This document shows positions 6,413 to 13,730 of a DNA stretch of 13,730 bases, one piece after another; position 1 is the stretch's first letter, and each line of letters starts with the position of its first letter. The notes beneath the pieces are model-generated. The model was not told the DNA's origin, did not search any database, and saw nothing but the letters and a program-made list of their open reading frames with translations. The position numbers and the translations under genes are program-made. The stretch is from Amphritea sp. (GTDB lineage: Bacteria; Pseudomonadota; Gammaproteobacteria; Pseudomonadales; Balneatricaceae): assembly GCA_018067325.1 (NCBI GenBank), contig JAGPUU010000028.1, forward strand, positions 1 through 13,730, given 5' to 3'.

Positions 6413-7198
6413 CTATCCATTTATATAGTCACCATAAAAAACTTGATAGGTTGCAGGTAGTTTCCCTTCTGCCCCTCGAAACTGTTCGTAAGCCTGTTTA
6501 AAAGCTGAAATCCGCGCTTTACCAGTCAGACCACTCTGTCGTCCGGCACTGATATTATGCGCGCCTATCCCTTTCAATTCAGTTGTCAGTTCACGCAACT
6601 GATCATAAAGCAGTACCTCACGCCCCTCTCTCAGGCTAACTTCTTGCAGGTGCTCAGTCGCCTGCGCCTGAAGGGTTTCAAAACTGATAAAGCGATTCAC
6701 GTGCTGAAACTTATCCACCGCTGACCAGGCATCTCGCAATTCAAACAGCGTTTCAGGGCCCAGGGTACTGAACAAGAAACGTCCTCCGGGCTTAAGTACC
6801 CGGGCAACTTCACTGAACAGAGAAGGCAGATTCTCACACCACTGAATAGCCAAACTAGAGAAGATCAAATCAACGGAGTTATCTGCCAGAGGAATATTTT
6901 CTGCATCACCGCAAAGCCATAAAGTATTAGCAGTGGCACGGGTCTGTTTAGCGTACTCCAGCATTCCCTGGGCCAGGTCGAAACAGATCAATTGCTCTGG
7001 CCGCAGCTGCTCTATCAGCAAAGGCGCAAAATAACCGGTGCCACACCCTAGATCCATCACTACTGGAACGGGGTTTTGATCCAGACTTTCCAATAGATGA
7101 TGGCCAATTCTACGCTGTAGTTGAGCAACGCTGTCATAACTCACCGCCGCCCGGCTAAAAGATTCAGCAATCTGCGGTTTAAGAAACTGAGCACTCAT
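6413..7198 (-). CDS. bioC: Malonyl-ACP O-methyltransferase BioC
   Basis: A 261-residue SAM-dependent methyltransferase that methylates malonyl-ACP, letting the fatty-acid synthesis machinery extend it to the pimeloyl chain of biotin. The N-terminus FSRAAVSYDSVAQLQRRIG is typical of BioC. Motif I DLGCGTGYF lies at 49-57, an acidic residue follows at 74 (CFDLAQGM), GDAE at 98-101 and LKPGGRFLFST at 135-145. Length is normal. Its ATG overlaps the bioH stop as ATGA, suggesting coupled translation of the enzymes that start and finish pimelate synthesis. Confidence 0.95.
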   Translation of the reverse strand: MSAQFLKPQIAESFSRAAVSYDSVAQLQRRIGHHLLESLDQNPVPVVMDLGCGTGYFAPLLIEQLRPEQLICFDLAQGMLEYAKQTRATANTLWLCGDAENIPLADNSVDLIFSSLAIQWCENLPSLFSEVARVLKPGGRFLFSTLGPETLFELRDAWSAVDKFQHVNRFISFETLQAQATEHLQEVSLREGREVLLYDQLRELTTELKGIGAHNISAGRQSGLTGKARISAFKQAYEQFRGAEGKLPATYQVFYGDYING

Positions 7199-7959
7199 GA
7201 ATACTGTATCCGGATTTTATCAGCGAGCACCGCAGGCTCAGAAAGAAACCCTACATGGGACTGACCTGCCAACAACTGAACCTGTGCCGCTGGCTGAAGC
7301 TGATTCAGTGCAGCAGCCATTGCTGCAGGCGCCAAAGTATCCAATTCACAGAGAAGGTGGAGACTAGTCGTTTGAGAATTCCGATAAAGATCCCGATAGT
7401 CACCGCGTAGCAGCGACAAACTGTCGACTAACCCCTGAGTTGTTGGATCAACTTCAGAGACTATTTTTTTCAAAATTTTAAGATCTGATCGGGCGACCGC
7501 ACTGCCTTTCACCTGAAGCATATTAAAGCGTTGCAGAGTTTTAGCAGGAAAGCCTGCCAAATCATTTTCAAACTGACGGTAAATCGTTTCATCCATACCG
7601 AACGACCAGTCTCTGCGTTCAACAAAGCAAGGACTGCTGCCTAACGTAATCAGCCCTGAAACCCTCTCAGGGTAATGCTGAGCAAATGCCATGGCGATGA
7701 TGCCACCAAGAGACCAACCCAGCCAGAGCGCAGACTCAGGTGCCGCTTCCACCAGCGATCGGATGACAGCATCGAGGTCATAGGGCTGGGGTAAACAATT
7801 AGCGCTCTGCCCCAGGCCCGGCAGATCGATGAGTGTAATTCGGTAGTCCGCTTCAAGCTCGGGTATCAGCGTTTGCCAGATGCCACTGTGCATACCCCAA
7901 CCATGAATAAGCACCAGCGGCCTTCCTTCGGGATTGCCATGTTGTTCAGAGTACAGCAT
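7195..7959 (-). CDS. bioH: Pimeloyl-ACP methyl ester carboxylesterase BioH
   Basis: A 254-residue alpha/beta hydrolase that removes the methyl group from pimeloyl-ACP methyl ester, ending chain elongation. The nucleophile elbow GWSLGG lies at 81-86 with Ser83; Asp207 (LCELDTLAP) and His235 (GQSHVGF) complete the triad, at nearly the same positions as in the E. coli enzyme. HGWGMH at 19-24 forms the oxyanion region. The start overlaps the bioF stop by one base (TGATG) and the stop overlaps bioC (ATGA), so it is tightly coupled on both sides. Its place inside the operon follows the Pseudomonas pattern; in E. coli bioH stands alone. Confidence 0.95.
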   Translation of the reverse strand: MLYSEQHGNPEGRPLVLIHGWGMHSGIWQTLIPELEADYRITLIDLPGLGQSANCLPQPYDLDAVIRSLVEAAPESALWLGWSLGGIIAMAFAQHYPERVSGLITLGSSPCFVERRDWSFGMDETIYRQFENDLAGFPAKTLQRFNMLQVKGSAVARSDLKILKKIVSEVDPTTQGLVDSLSLLRGDYRDLYRNSQTTSLHLLCELDTLAPAAMAAALNQLQPAAQVQLLAGQSHVGFLSEPAVLADKIRIQYS

Positions 7960-9140
7960 CAGACGCTCTCACCCCCCAACACCTCAGTCATCACTACCGA
8001 CAATGCATCTAGCAGACGGTCCAGCTGTTCATCGGTATGGATAGCGCTGAGCGTTACCCGCAAACGGGCAGCCCCCTGGGGCACAGTTGGCGGTCTTATT
8101 GCGCCGATAAAGATCCCTTTCGCTTCCAGCGCAGCACTGATAGCCATCGCCCGATCAGCCTCACCCACCATAATCGGTTGAATGGGTGTCGGTGAATCCA
8201 TTAATGGCAGGCCCAACTGCTCACAGCCGTTTCTGAAACGTGCAATCAGATGATTTAGTTTTTCCCGGCGCCATTCGTCCTGCTGCACCAGCTTCAGGCT
8301 GGCTCGGGTGGCTTCGGCAATAGCCGGTGACATACTGGTGGTATAGATATAGGTGCGAGCATGCTGCACCAGGGTTTCAATCAGTTCTTCAGAACCGGCA
8401 ACAAAGGCACCCGAAGTACCAAAGGCTTTACCCAGGGTACCCATTAAGACTTGTACCTGGTCGCTACCAAGATTGAAATGATCTACCGTGCCTCGGCCCT
8501 GTTTACCGATACAACCTAAACCGTGGGCATCATCAACCATCACCCAGGCATTATGATCAGCGGCAGTTTTACAGATTGCTGGCAGCTCCGCCAGATCACC
8601 ATCCATACTGAAAACGCCATCACAGACGACTAATTTTCGACGGGCTTCGGTGCGTTGTAAGCGAGAGGTGAGATTGTCTGAATCGTTATGCAGAAAGCGC
8701 TGAAAACGGGCCCCACTGAGTAAACCTGCATCCAGCAGGGAAGCATGATTGACTCTGTCCTGAAATACCGCATCGCGCTTATCTAGCAGCGCGTTAATTG
8801 CGCCGATATTAGCCATATAACCGGTTGAAAACAGGAGCGCCCGTGGACGTCCGGTAAACTCCGCCAACTCCTCCTCCAACGCATGGTGAGCCTGACTATG
8901 GCCATTCACCAGATGCGAGGCACCACCGCCGACACCATAGAGGTCAGCGCCGTTTTTCAAAGCGGCAATAACGTCAGGGTGGTTTGCCAACCCCAGATAA
9001 TCATTAGAACAGAATGCCAGACAGGCCTTGCCATCCACAATCACTTCTGGCGATTGCGGACTTTGCAATATACGTCGCTGACGATACAGAGACTGCTCTT
9101 TACGCGCCTGTAATTCAGCGCCCAGCTGATCAAAAGACAT
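7959..9140 (-). CDS. bioF: 8-amino-7-oxononanoate synthase BioF
   Basis: A 393-residue PLP-dependent alpha-oxoamine synthase that condenses pimeloyl-ACP (or -CoA) with L-alanine to make KAPA. The fold-type I features are present: [11 protein letters not shown] at 45-55, [10 protein letters not shown] at 71-80, His132 in NHASL, FSMDGD at 177-182, the DDAHG motif with Asp203 and His206, and the Schiff-base lysine Lys238 in [11 protein letters not shown]. Length is normal. The ATG has AAGGA about eight bases upstream. A 49-base gap containing a strong hairpin separates it from bioB, while its stop overlaps the bioH start. Confidence 0.96.
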   Translation of the reverse strand: MSFDQLGAELQARKEQSLYRQRRILQSPQSPEVIVDGKACLAFCSNDYLGLANHPDVIAALKNGADLYGVGGGASHLVNGHSQAHHALEEELAEFTGRPRALLFSTGYMANIGAINALLDKRDAVFQDRVNHASLLDAGLLSGARFQRFLHNDSDNLTSRLQRTEARRKLVVCDGVFSMDGDLAELPAICKTAADHNAWVMVDDAHGLGCIGKQGRGTVDHFNLGSDQVQVLMGTLGKAFGTSGAFVAGSEELIETLVQHARTYIYTTSMSPAIAEATRASLKLVQQDEWRREKLNHLIARFRNGCEQLGLPLMDSPTPIQPIMVGEADRAMAISAALEAKGIFIGAIRPPTVPQGAARLRVTLSAIHTDEQLDRLLDALSVVMTEVLGGESV

Positions 9141-9155
9141 GGTCAGGTCCTTTAT

Positions 9156-9174
9156 GGGTTGTCAGTGACAACCC
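9156..9174 (-). other. Hairpin between bioB and bioF
   Basis: GGGTTGTC (9156-9163) and GACAACCC (9167-9174) form a perfect eight-base stem with a three-base loop. On the minus-strand transcript it is followed by ATAAAGGACC, not a T-run, and lies just before the bioF ribosome binding site. It is thus more likely an RNA-stability or processing element than a terminator; an operator role is also possible. Confidence 0.55.
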
Positions 9175-9189
9175 GGCGGGTAAGGTGAA

Positions 9190-10236
9190 TCAGGCTTCGT
9201 AAAAAACAGAGCTATCTTTCTGCTTTTGCAGATCACTGATAATCGCCTGTTCCTGTGTTTCATCAGCGTCAGAAATACGTTGTTCAGGATTAATACCCAA
9301 ACGCTTAAACAGCTGAAGATCACGGTGCGTCTCAGGATTCGGCGTCGTCAACAAACACTCACCATAGAAAATTGAGTTCGCACCGGCCAAAAAGGTCAGC
9401 GCCTGCATCTCATCACTCATACTTTCACGGCCCGCAGATAAGCGTACGTGGGATTGAGGCATCATAATCCGGGCAACAGCAATATTACGGACGAACTCAA
9501 GATGATCCAGATCCTCCACGTTTTCCATCGGAGTTCCTGCTACTTTTACCAACATGTTGATCGGTACACTTTCCGGCTGTTTTGGCATATTGGCCAACTG
9601 TTGCAACAAGCCGATTCGATCGGTAGCAGTTTCACCCATGCCCAAAATGCCACCGGAGCAAATCTTCATGCCAGATTCACGCACATGGTGCAGAGTATCC
9701 AGACGGTCCTGATAGGTACGGGTGGTAATTATCTTTCCGTAGAACTCTGGCGAGGTATCGAGATTGTGGTTGTAATAATCAAGTCCAGCCTCAGATAGCT
9801 GATCCGCTTTACCCTCATCCAACATACCTAGTGTCATACAGGTTTCCAGTCCCAATGCTTTGACACCTTTTACCATCTCGATAACATAGGGCATATCTTT
9901 ATCGGCCGGATGCTTCCAGGCAGCGCCCATACAGAAACGGGTAGACCCCGTCTCTTTGGCTTTTTTTGCCTTCTCCATGACGGCATCAACCTGCATCAAT
10001 CGCTCTTTCTCAAGACCGGTATTGTAGTGACCGCTCTGAGGGCAATATTTACAATCTTCCGGGCACGCGCCGGTTTTGATCGACAACAACGTACTAACCT
10101 GCACTTCATTCGGATTGAAAAACTGGCGATGTACAACCTGCGCCTGAAATAACAGATCATTAAATGGCAGATCAAATAACGCCTGCACTTCCTGTTCTGT
10201 CCAGTCGTGTTTGGTCTCAGTCTGGTTTTGTTGCAT
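9190..10236 (-). CDS. bioB: Biotin synthase BioB
   Basis: A 348-residue radical-SAM enzyme that inserts sulfur into dethiobiotin to make biotin. The [4Fe-4S] cluster motif CxxxCxxC appears as CPEDCKYC at 58-65. Further conserved stretches include [42 protein letters not shown] and VRLSAGRE, which hold the [2Fe-2S] cluster ligands of the family. Length is normal; the last 35 residues are a variable acidic tail. It is the first gene of the operon. The best ribosome binding site, AGGA, lies eleven bases before the ATG, slightly far, but I see no better start. It is divergent from comF. Confidence 0.97.
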   Translation of the reverse strand: MQQNQTETKHDWTEQEVQALFDLPFNDLLFQAQVVHRQFFNPNEVQVSTLLSIKTGACPEDCKYCPQSGHYNTGLEKERLMQVDAVMEKAKKAKETGSTRFCMGAAWKHPADKDMPYVIEMVKGVKALGLETCMTLGMLDEGKADQLSEAGLDYYNHNLDTSPEFYGKIITTRTYQDRLDTLHHVRESGMKICSGGILGMGETATDRIGLLQQLANMPKQPESVPINMLVKVAGTPMENVEDLDHLEFVRNIAVARIMMPQSHVRLSAGRESMSDEMQALTFLAGANSIFYGECLLTTPNPETHRDLQLFKRLGINPEQRISDADETQEQAIISDLQKQKDSSVFYEA

Positions 10237-10289
10237 CGCCGCGTCTATCCTGTGTTAGTGCCGAAAGATAAGGATTTTCTAAAGGCCTA

Positions 10290-10317
10290 ATTTTAATACG
10301 ACAGAAGGATCTGTCAA
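10290..10317 (-). promoter_or_regulatory. Biotin operon promoter
   Basis: On the minus strand a consensus -35 TTGACA (10317-10312) and a -10 TAAAAT (10295-10290) are 16 bases apart. Transcription would start near 10283, giving a leader of about 47 bases before bioB. The -35 box ends only three bases from the comF start codon, so the two divergent units share this 84-base gap. Confidence 0.65.
10300..10315. promoter_or_regulatory. Palindrome over the bio promoter
   Basis: GACAGA and TCTGTC are perfect six-base arms around AGGA. The site covers the spacer and most of the -35 box of the bio promoter, a position suited to a repressor. It also holds the likely AAGGA ribosome binding site of comF, which would sit in a hairpin loop if transcribed. 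No regulator is identified; this is a candidate only. Confidence 0.4.
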
Positions 10318-10320
10318 CCA

Positions 10321-11049
10321 ATGATTACACAATTTAAAAACAAGTGGTTATTATTTAACCAGGCCAGCCGATGCATTCTCTGTGAACTGAACCCTGCTAA
10401 CGCAACACAGCTCTGTCATTCCTGCCTCACAGACCTCCCTTGGATAAGCCACGCCTGCCTACGCTGCGGCATTCCTTTAAATACCCGCGATCCATCCCCG
10501 CTAATGTGTCCCTCTTGCCAGAAAAAACCGCCCCCATTTGAACAAGCAATTGCTCCATTTGAATATCGCTTCCCTGTCGACCAGCTGATCCAGTTAGCAA
10601 AGTTTAGTAATCAGTCACATTACCTTAATCCCTTAGCAGAACTACTCTGCTCACATATATTGAGCCTTGGGATAGCCACTCAGATGCCAGAGTTGATTAT
10701 CCCAGTGCCGATGCACCGAAAGCGTTTGTTGGAACGACAATATAATCAGGCCGCTCTTTTGGGACGCCAAGTGGCAAAAAAACTACATATTCCCTTCAAC
10801 ACAAAGCTGGTGATTAAAACTTCGGACACCCCCCATCAGGCAGACTTGGATCGCAAAGCCCGACAAAAAAATCTACGCAACAGTTTTCAATGCTCTCAGA
10901 AACCACCCTCATCTGTTGCGGTCATCGATGATGTGATGACAACCGGCACTACGGCAGCAGAAATAAGCAGAGCATTGAAACGCGCTGGATGTCAGAAAGT
11001 TTATATATGGACTATCGCTCATACCGCAAAACAGTTGCATTTACGTTGA
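10321..11049 (+). CDS. comF: ComF family amidophosphoribosyltransferase-like protein
   Basis: A 242-residue protein of the ComF/GntX family. The N-terminal zinc-ribbon-like part has four cysteine pairs (Cys18/21, 32/35, 46/49, 63/66). The C-terminal half is a type I phosphoribosyltransferase domain with the PRPP loop VIDDVMTTGTT at 201-211 and the IPVPMHRKRLLERQYNQ stretch at 127-143. Homologues are linked to DNA uptake during transformation (ComF) and, in E. coli, to use of DNA as nutrient (GntX), with the exact reaction unsettled. The ribosome binding site AAGGA lies eleven bases before the ATG. Linkage to biotin genes is common in gammaproteobacteria (gntX beside bioH in E. coli), so the neighbourhood does not imply a role in biotin synthesis. 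Confidence 0.9.
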   Translation: MITQFKNKWLLFNQASRCILCELNPANATQLCHSCLTDLPWISHACLRCGIPLNTRDPSPLMCPSCQKKPPPFEQAIAPFEYRFPVDQLIQLAKFSNQSHYLNPLAELLCSHILSLGIATQMPELIIPVPMHRKRLLERQYNQAALLGRQVAKKLHIPFNTKLVIKTSDTPHQADLDRKARQKNLRNSFQCSQKPPSSVAVIDDVMTTGTTAAEISRALKRAGCQKVYIWTIAHTAKQLHLR

Positions 11050-11079
11050 TTTGCCGCTTTTATGACTATTGAATCAGAA

Positions 11080-11115
11080 ACTTAAGCCTGAGCACTTGCA
11101 ACCGCAAGCTTAAGT
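11080..11115. repeat. Composite inverted repeat between comF and the Na/Pi gene
   Basis: Outer arms ACTTAAG (11080-11086) and CTTAAGT (11109-11115) enclose an inner hairpin CTTGC-AACC-GCAAG (11095-11108), with eight unpaired bases on the left side. No T-run follows on either strand, so it is not a standard terminator. TTGCAA (11096-11101) with AAGAAT 17 bases later (11119-11124) could be a weak promoter of the Na/Pi gene overlapping the structure. Confidence 0.4.
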
Positions 11116-11161
11116 AATAAGAATAAAAAAACACCCCCGCAACACTTTCTGAGGAGAACGC

Positions 11162-12892
11162 ATGGATCTGAGTAACATCGGTGACTTAATAGGAGGTCTT
11201 GGCCTTTTCCTGCTCGGCATGCAACTAATGACCAATGGCTTAAAACGAGCGGCCGGTCAGACTCTTCGTAAAGTCCTTGAAGCCGCCACCCGATCTAAAC
11301 TGCGAGGTTTAATCTCCGGTACGGCGATAACCGCATTGGTTAATTCGTCCAGCGCTGTTACCGTTGCCACTATCGGTTTTGTTAATGCCGGGTTGCTCAA
11401 TCTGGGGCAATCCATCGCTGTGATATATGGCTGTAATATCGGTAGTACCATGACGGGCTGGCTGGTAGCCACGATTGGATTTAACTTTAAGATCAGCGCA
11501 TTTGCTCTACCCATGATTGGGGCCGGCGTGATGATGAGTCTGGTCGGTGGCGAAAAGCGTTACGCCCACCTAGGTACTAGTCTGACAGGGTTTGGGGTTT
11601 TCTTTATCGGTCTGTCGTTTCTTAAAGACACCTTTAACGGACTCGAGAACAGCATCCCGTTCGAAGCGATTAGTCAAACCAGCTATGGTCTTGCTCTGTT
11701 TGTATTGGCAGGGTTCATTCTAACCGTACTGATTCAGTCATCCGGCGCTGCCATGGCCATCACTCTATCGATGGCCGCTACCGGGGCAATTCCGTTAGCA
11801 ACGGCAGGTGCTCTGGTAATTGGCGCTAATCTAGGCACTACCTCTACCGCCGCACTGTCTGTGATCGGCGCAACCTCAAATGCAAAACGGATCGCCTGCG
11901 CTCATGTTTTCTTTAACTTGATTACCGGGACAGTCGGATTGCTCCTTTTGATCGGGCTATCTGGAATAATTAACCGATCAAACCTTACTGAGAGCGTCGA
12001 TATGGTTATCCTGCTCGCCCTGTTCCACACCTTGTTTAATATTGTCGGGGTGGTCATCATGTGGCCTCTAACCACGCCGATGGTTAAATTTCTGAAAACA
12101 CGATTTCGTCGTGATGATGAAGACCTTGCCAAAGCCCGTTATCTGGACAAAAACATACTTGAAACCCCGCCTCTGGCTATTGATGCTATGACACGAGAAC
12201 TGGGACGGGTAAGCCGAATGACAGCGACGCTGGCCAGGCAGGCAATCAGCGCCGAAGTATCAGACAGTCCTCATATCCGATCTCAATCGTTAATCATCAA
12301 CAAGTTGATCATAGAGATCGGCAAGTTCAATCAGAAACTGGCACAGCAACAACTCAGCGAAGAAAGCTCCCAAATTCTACCTAGCGCCATGCGGGTAGCA
12401 CGCTACTTTAATGAGATGGCCCGACTCTCCAGCCTGATTGTGGAATACAGTGAACGCTTTGATCAGATCAATGACAGCAATACTCAGAAAGATATCTACG
12501 AGCTGAAAAAAATAACCAATAAGATGCTAGATGCTGCCGTTGTTGAAGACGAGCTATACGCATCGTCCTCTGAAACACGTGAGGTTTTGCATAAATTAGA
12601 AAACAAGTACCAGAAAATCAAGCAGAACGTTCTGGATGCTATGATCGAGGGACGCCTGAGCCCCGATGAGGGAACAAACCTACTCGACTCACTCAGTCAT
12701 ATTCACCGGTTAGGTGAGCAGGCTGAAAAAAGCTCTCGTTACTGGAGTAGTTTAAGTCCAGTAGAACATCGTTCACCTGTCGTCGAACGGCACGAGAGTC
12801 AGAAACACAAACAAGAGCAAGAGACCCCTGAAGATAAGCCAGAAGAGAAACAAACTGAGAAGTCACCTGATGCGCCACTGGCAGTTAATTAA
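11162..12892 (+). CDS. Na/phosphate cotransporter family protein with PhoU-like tail
   Basis: A 576-residue inner-membrane protein. The first 315 residues contain two inverted Na/Pi cotransporter repeats with about eight to nine membrane segments: repeat one holds ALVNSSSAVTVAT (58-70) and GCNIGSTMTGW (90-100); repeat two holds IQSSGAAMAIT (191-201) and GANLGTTSTA (221-230). The C-terminal part (about 325-530) is helical and PhoU-like, followed by a Lys/Glu/Pro-rich hydrophilic tail. Family members import phosphate with sodium, or in some cases may export it; direction here is unknown. Position 61 is Asn where the family's QSSS motif usually has Gln. The ATG has GAGGAG about six bases upstream. 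TrmO follows after 48 bases, perhaps in one transcript. Confidence 0.92.
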   Translation: MDLSNIGDLIGGLGLFLLGMQLMTNGLKRAAGQTLRKVLEAATRSKLRGLISGTAITALVNSSSAVTVATIGFVNAGLLNLGQSIAVIYGCNIGSTMTGWLVATIGFNFKISAFALPMIGAGVMMSLVGGEKRYAHLGTSLTGFGVFFIGLSFLKDTFNGLENSIPFEAISQTSYGLALFVLAGFILTVLIQSSGAAMAITLSMAATGAIPLATAGALVIGANLGTTSTAALSVIGATSNAKRIACAHVFFNLITGTVGLLLLIGLSGIINRSNLTESVDMVILLALFHTLFNIVGVVIMWPLTTPMVKFLKTRFRRDDEDLAKARYLDKNILETPPLAIDAMTRELGRVSRMTATLARQAISAEVSDSPHIRSQSLIINKLIIEIGKFNQKLAQQQLSEESSQILPSAMRVARYFNEMARLSSLIVEYSERFDQINDSNTQKDIYELKKITNKMLDAAVVEDELYASSSETREVLHKLENKYQKIKQNVLDAMIEGRLSPDEGTNLLDSLSHIHRLGEQAEKSSRYWSSLSPVEHRSPVVERHESQKHKQEQETPEDKPEEKQTEKSPDAPLAVN

Positions 12893-12940
12893 GACAGGGG
12901 GCAGAATAACGTTCTCAACTCCCACAGTAACCGGGTTTAA

Positions 12941-13660
12941 ATGATGACCTCCAGCATAACGTTTGAACCGATAGCGGTTATCCACAGCGGATATAAAGAG
13001 AAGTTTGGCATTCCCCGACAACCGGGTCTGGCCAACTCAATGACCGCCACCATTGAGCTACTCCCCCCCTACAACAGCCTTGATGCCGTTAGAGGTCTGG
13101 AGCAATGTAGCCATATCTGGCTACTGTTTATATTCAGTGCCTGTGTCGGCAAAGGCTGGTCACCGTTGGTGCGACCGCCCCGTCTCGGAGGAAATGATAA
13201 GTTAGGCGTACTGGCATCCCGCTCACCTTTCCGGCCAAACCCCATCGGTCTATCCCCGGTAAAGCTCGAAGGAATACGTTCGGAAGGCTCCCGAATCTTG
13301 CTGGACGTCAAAGGTGCAGATCTGTTGGATCAAACTCCAATTATCGATATTAAGCCCTACCTCCCCTACGCTGATATTATTCCCGAAGCAGAATTCAGCC
13401 TGGCCAGCTCCATAGAAACCCTCGACCTTCCGGTCAATTTCAGTCCTACTGCAGAACAACAATTAGCCGAACACAGCAGCCGCCTGAATCAACCACTGAA
13501 ACAGCAGATCAGTGAAGTATTACTCTGCGACCCCCGCCCCGCCTACCATAAGAACAAACCTGAGAAGCGGGAATATGGTATTCGTTTACATGACTTGAAT
13601 ATCCGCTGGGACGTTAGCGATACTTCGGTACAAGTAAACCTGATAGAGATAGATTCTTAA
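12941..13660 (+). CDS. trmO: tRNA (adenine-37-N6)-methyltransferase TrmO
   Basis: A 239-residue protein of the TsaA/TrmO (YaeB) family, which uses SAM to methylate N6 of t6A at position 37 in threonine tRNAs. The beta-barrel catalytic domain (about 6-145) shows FGIPRQPGL at 22-30, the signature SRSPFRPNPIGLS at 93-105 and TPIIDIKPYLPY at 132-143. The C-terminal domain carries DPRPAYH and YGIRLHDLNIRW, as in full-length bacterial TrmO. The ribosome binding site is weak (GGG before ATGATG), so either of the first two Met codons may be used. Translation may depend partly on the upstream Na/Pi gene, 48 bases away. Confidence 0.93.
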   Translation: MMTSSITFEPIAVIHSGYKEKFGIPRQPGLANSMTATIELLPPYNSLDAVRGLEQCSHIWLLFIFSACVGKGWSPLVRPPRLGGNDKLGVLASRSPFRPNPIGLSPVKLEGIRSEGSRILLDVKGADLLDQTPIIDIKPYLPYADIIPEAEFSLASSIETLDLPVNFSPTAEQQLAEHSSRLNQPLKQQISEVLLCDPRPAYHKNKPEKREYGIRLHDLNIRWDVSDTSVQVNLIEIDS

Positions 13661-13682
13661 AAATCATACGCAAACTTTAGAC

Positions 13683-13708
13683 AAAAAAAAGCAGCGCTTA
13701 GCGCTGCC
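13683..13708 (-). terminator. Terminator of a convergent gene beyond the right edge
   Basis: A perfect seven-base stem GCAGCGC/GCGCTGC (13691-13697, 13701-13707) with a TTA loop is followed on the minus strand by eight T (A at 13683-13690). The plus-strand side has no T-run. It should therefore mainly end a minus-strand gene lying to the right, though its stem might also slow transcription coming from trmO. Confidence 0.8.
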
Positions 13709-13730
13709 AAAGAGGGTACTGAATATCAGT

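Noticed and set aside
9448..9798. 116-codon plus-strand open frame inside bioB
   Set aside because: It lies entirely antisense to the highly conserved bioB sequence, has no family-like motif and no ribosome binding site that I can see; it is a shadow frame.
10312..10345. Possible BirA operator at the bio promoter
   Set aside because: GGTTGACA resembles one half-site, but the expected partner 15 bases away shares only TTGT with TTGTAAACC. One half-site overlapping a -35 consensus is not enough.
13069..13462. Minus-strand frames inside trmO
   Set aside because: They are antisense to conserved TrmO motifs and show no protein family features.
13683..13708. Terminator of trmO on the plus strand
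   Set aside because: The stem is strong but the T-run is on the minus-strand side only; on the plus strand it is followed by CAAAGAGG.
1..13730. Mobile element, CRISPR array, phage or defence system
   Set aside because: I found no transposase, integrase, regularly spaced repeats, tRNA or attachment-site-like duplication; the genes are mostly conserved housekeeping functions.

Overview
The window looks like chromosomal DNA of a gammaproteobacterium. The biotin genes lie in the order bioB-bioF-bioH-bioC-bioD, the order known from Pseudomonas and relatives, with a comF-type gene divergent from bioB. Overall protein style (RpfG-like HD-GYP protein, Na/Pi symporter with PhoU-like tail, TrmO) and balanced base composition suggest a marine Oceanospirillales-like or pseudomonad-like host. 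The genus is an inference; no rRNA or other marker is present.

Left part (1-3635): a short non-coding edge, then two overlapping minus-strand genes, a small secreted orphan protein (923-1342) and a multi-pass membrane protein (204-926). A 405-base gap without a recognisable gene follows, then a membrane-anchored HD-GYP cyclic-di-GMP phosphodiesterase (1748-3262). Its upstream gap (3263-3635) holds inverted repeats, the terminator of the next gene and copies of a dispersed short repeat, another copy of which forms the HD-GYP stop codon.

Centre (3636-5714): a sigma-like glutathione S-transferase on its own, then a probable two-gene minus-strand unit: a small protein resembling the ends of flagellar rod proteins (5330-5575) followed by a SprA-related putative metalloprotease with an HELSH motif (4414-5262). 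A TATAAT box just past the bioD stop is the likely promoter of this pair.

Right part (5715-10320): the biotin operon on the minus strand. BioC and BioH make the pimeloyl chain (malonyl-ACP methylation, then ester cleavage), BioF condenses it with alanine to KAPA, BioD closes the ureido ring and BioB inserts sulfur. BioA, needed between BioF and BioD, is not in the window. Several joints overlap or nearly touch, suggesting translational coupling. A TTGACA/TAAAAT promoter lies in the 84-base gap to comF, covered by a GACAGA-AGGA-TCTGTC palindrome; I see no canonical BirA operator.

Right end (10321-13730): plus-strand comF, a Na/phosphate cotransporter-family gene and trmO (tRNA A37 methylation). 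The last bases hold a hairpin whose T-run lies on the minus strand, so it probably terminates a convergent gene beyond the window.

Most of the window is ordinary conserved metabolism. The least understood parts are the SprA-like/rod-like pair, the secreted/membrane pair at the left end, and the dispersed repeat around the HD-GYP and GST genes.
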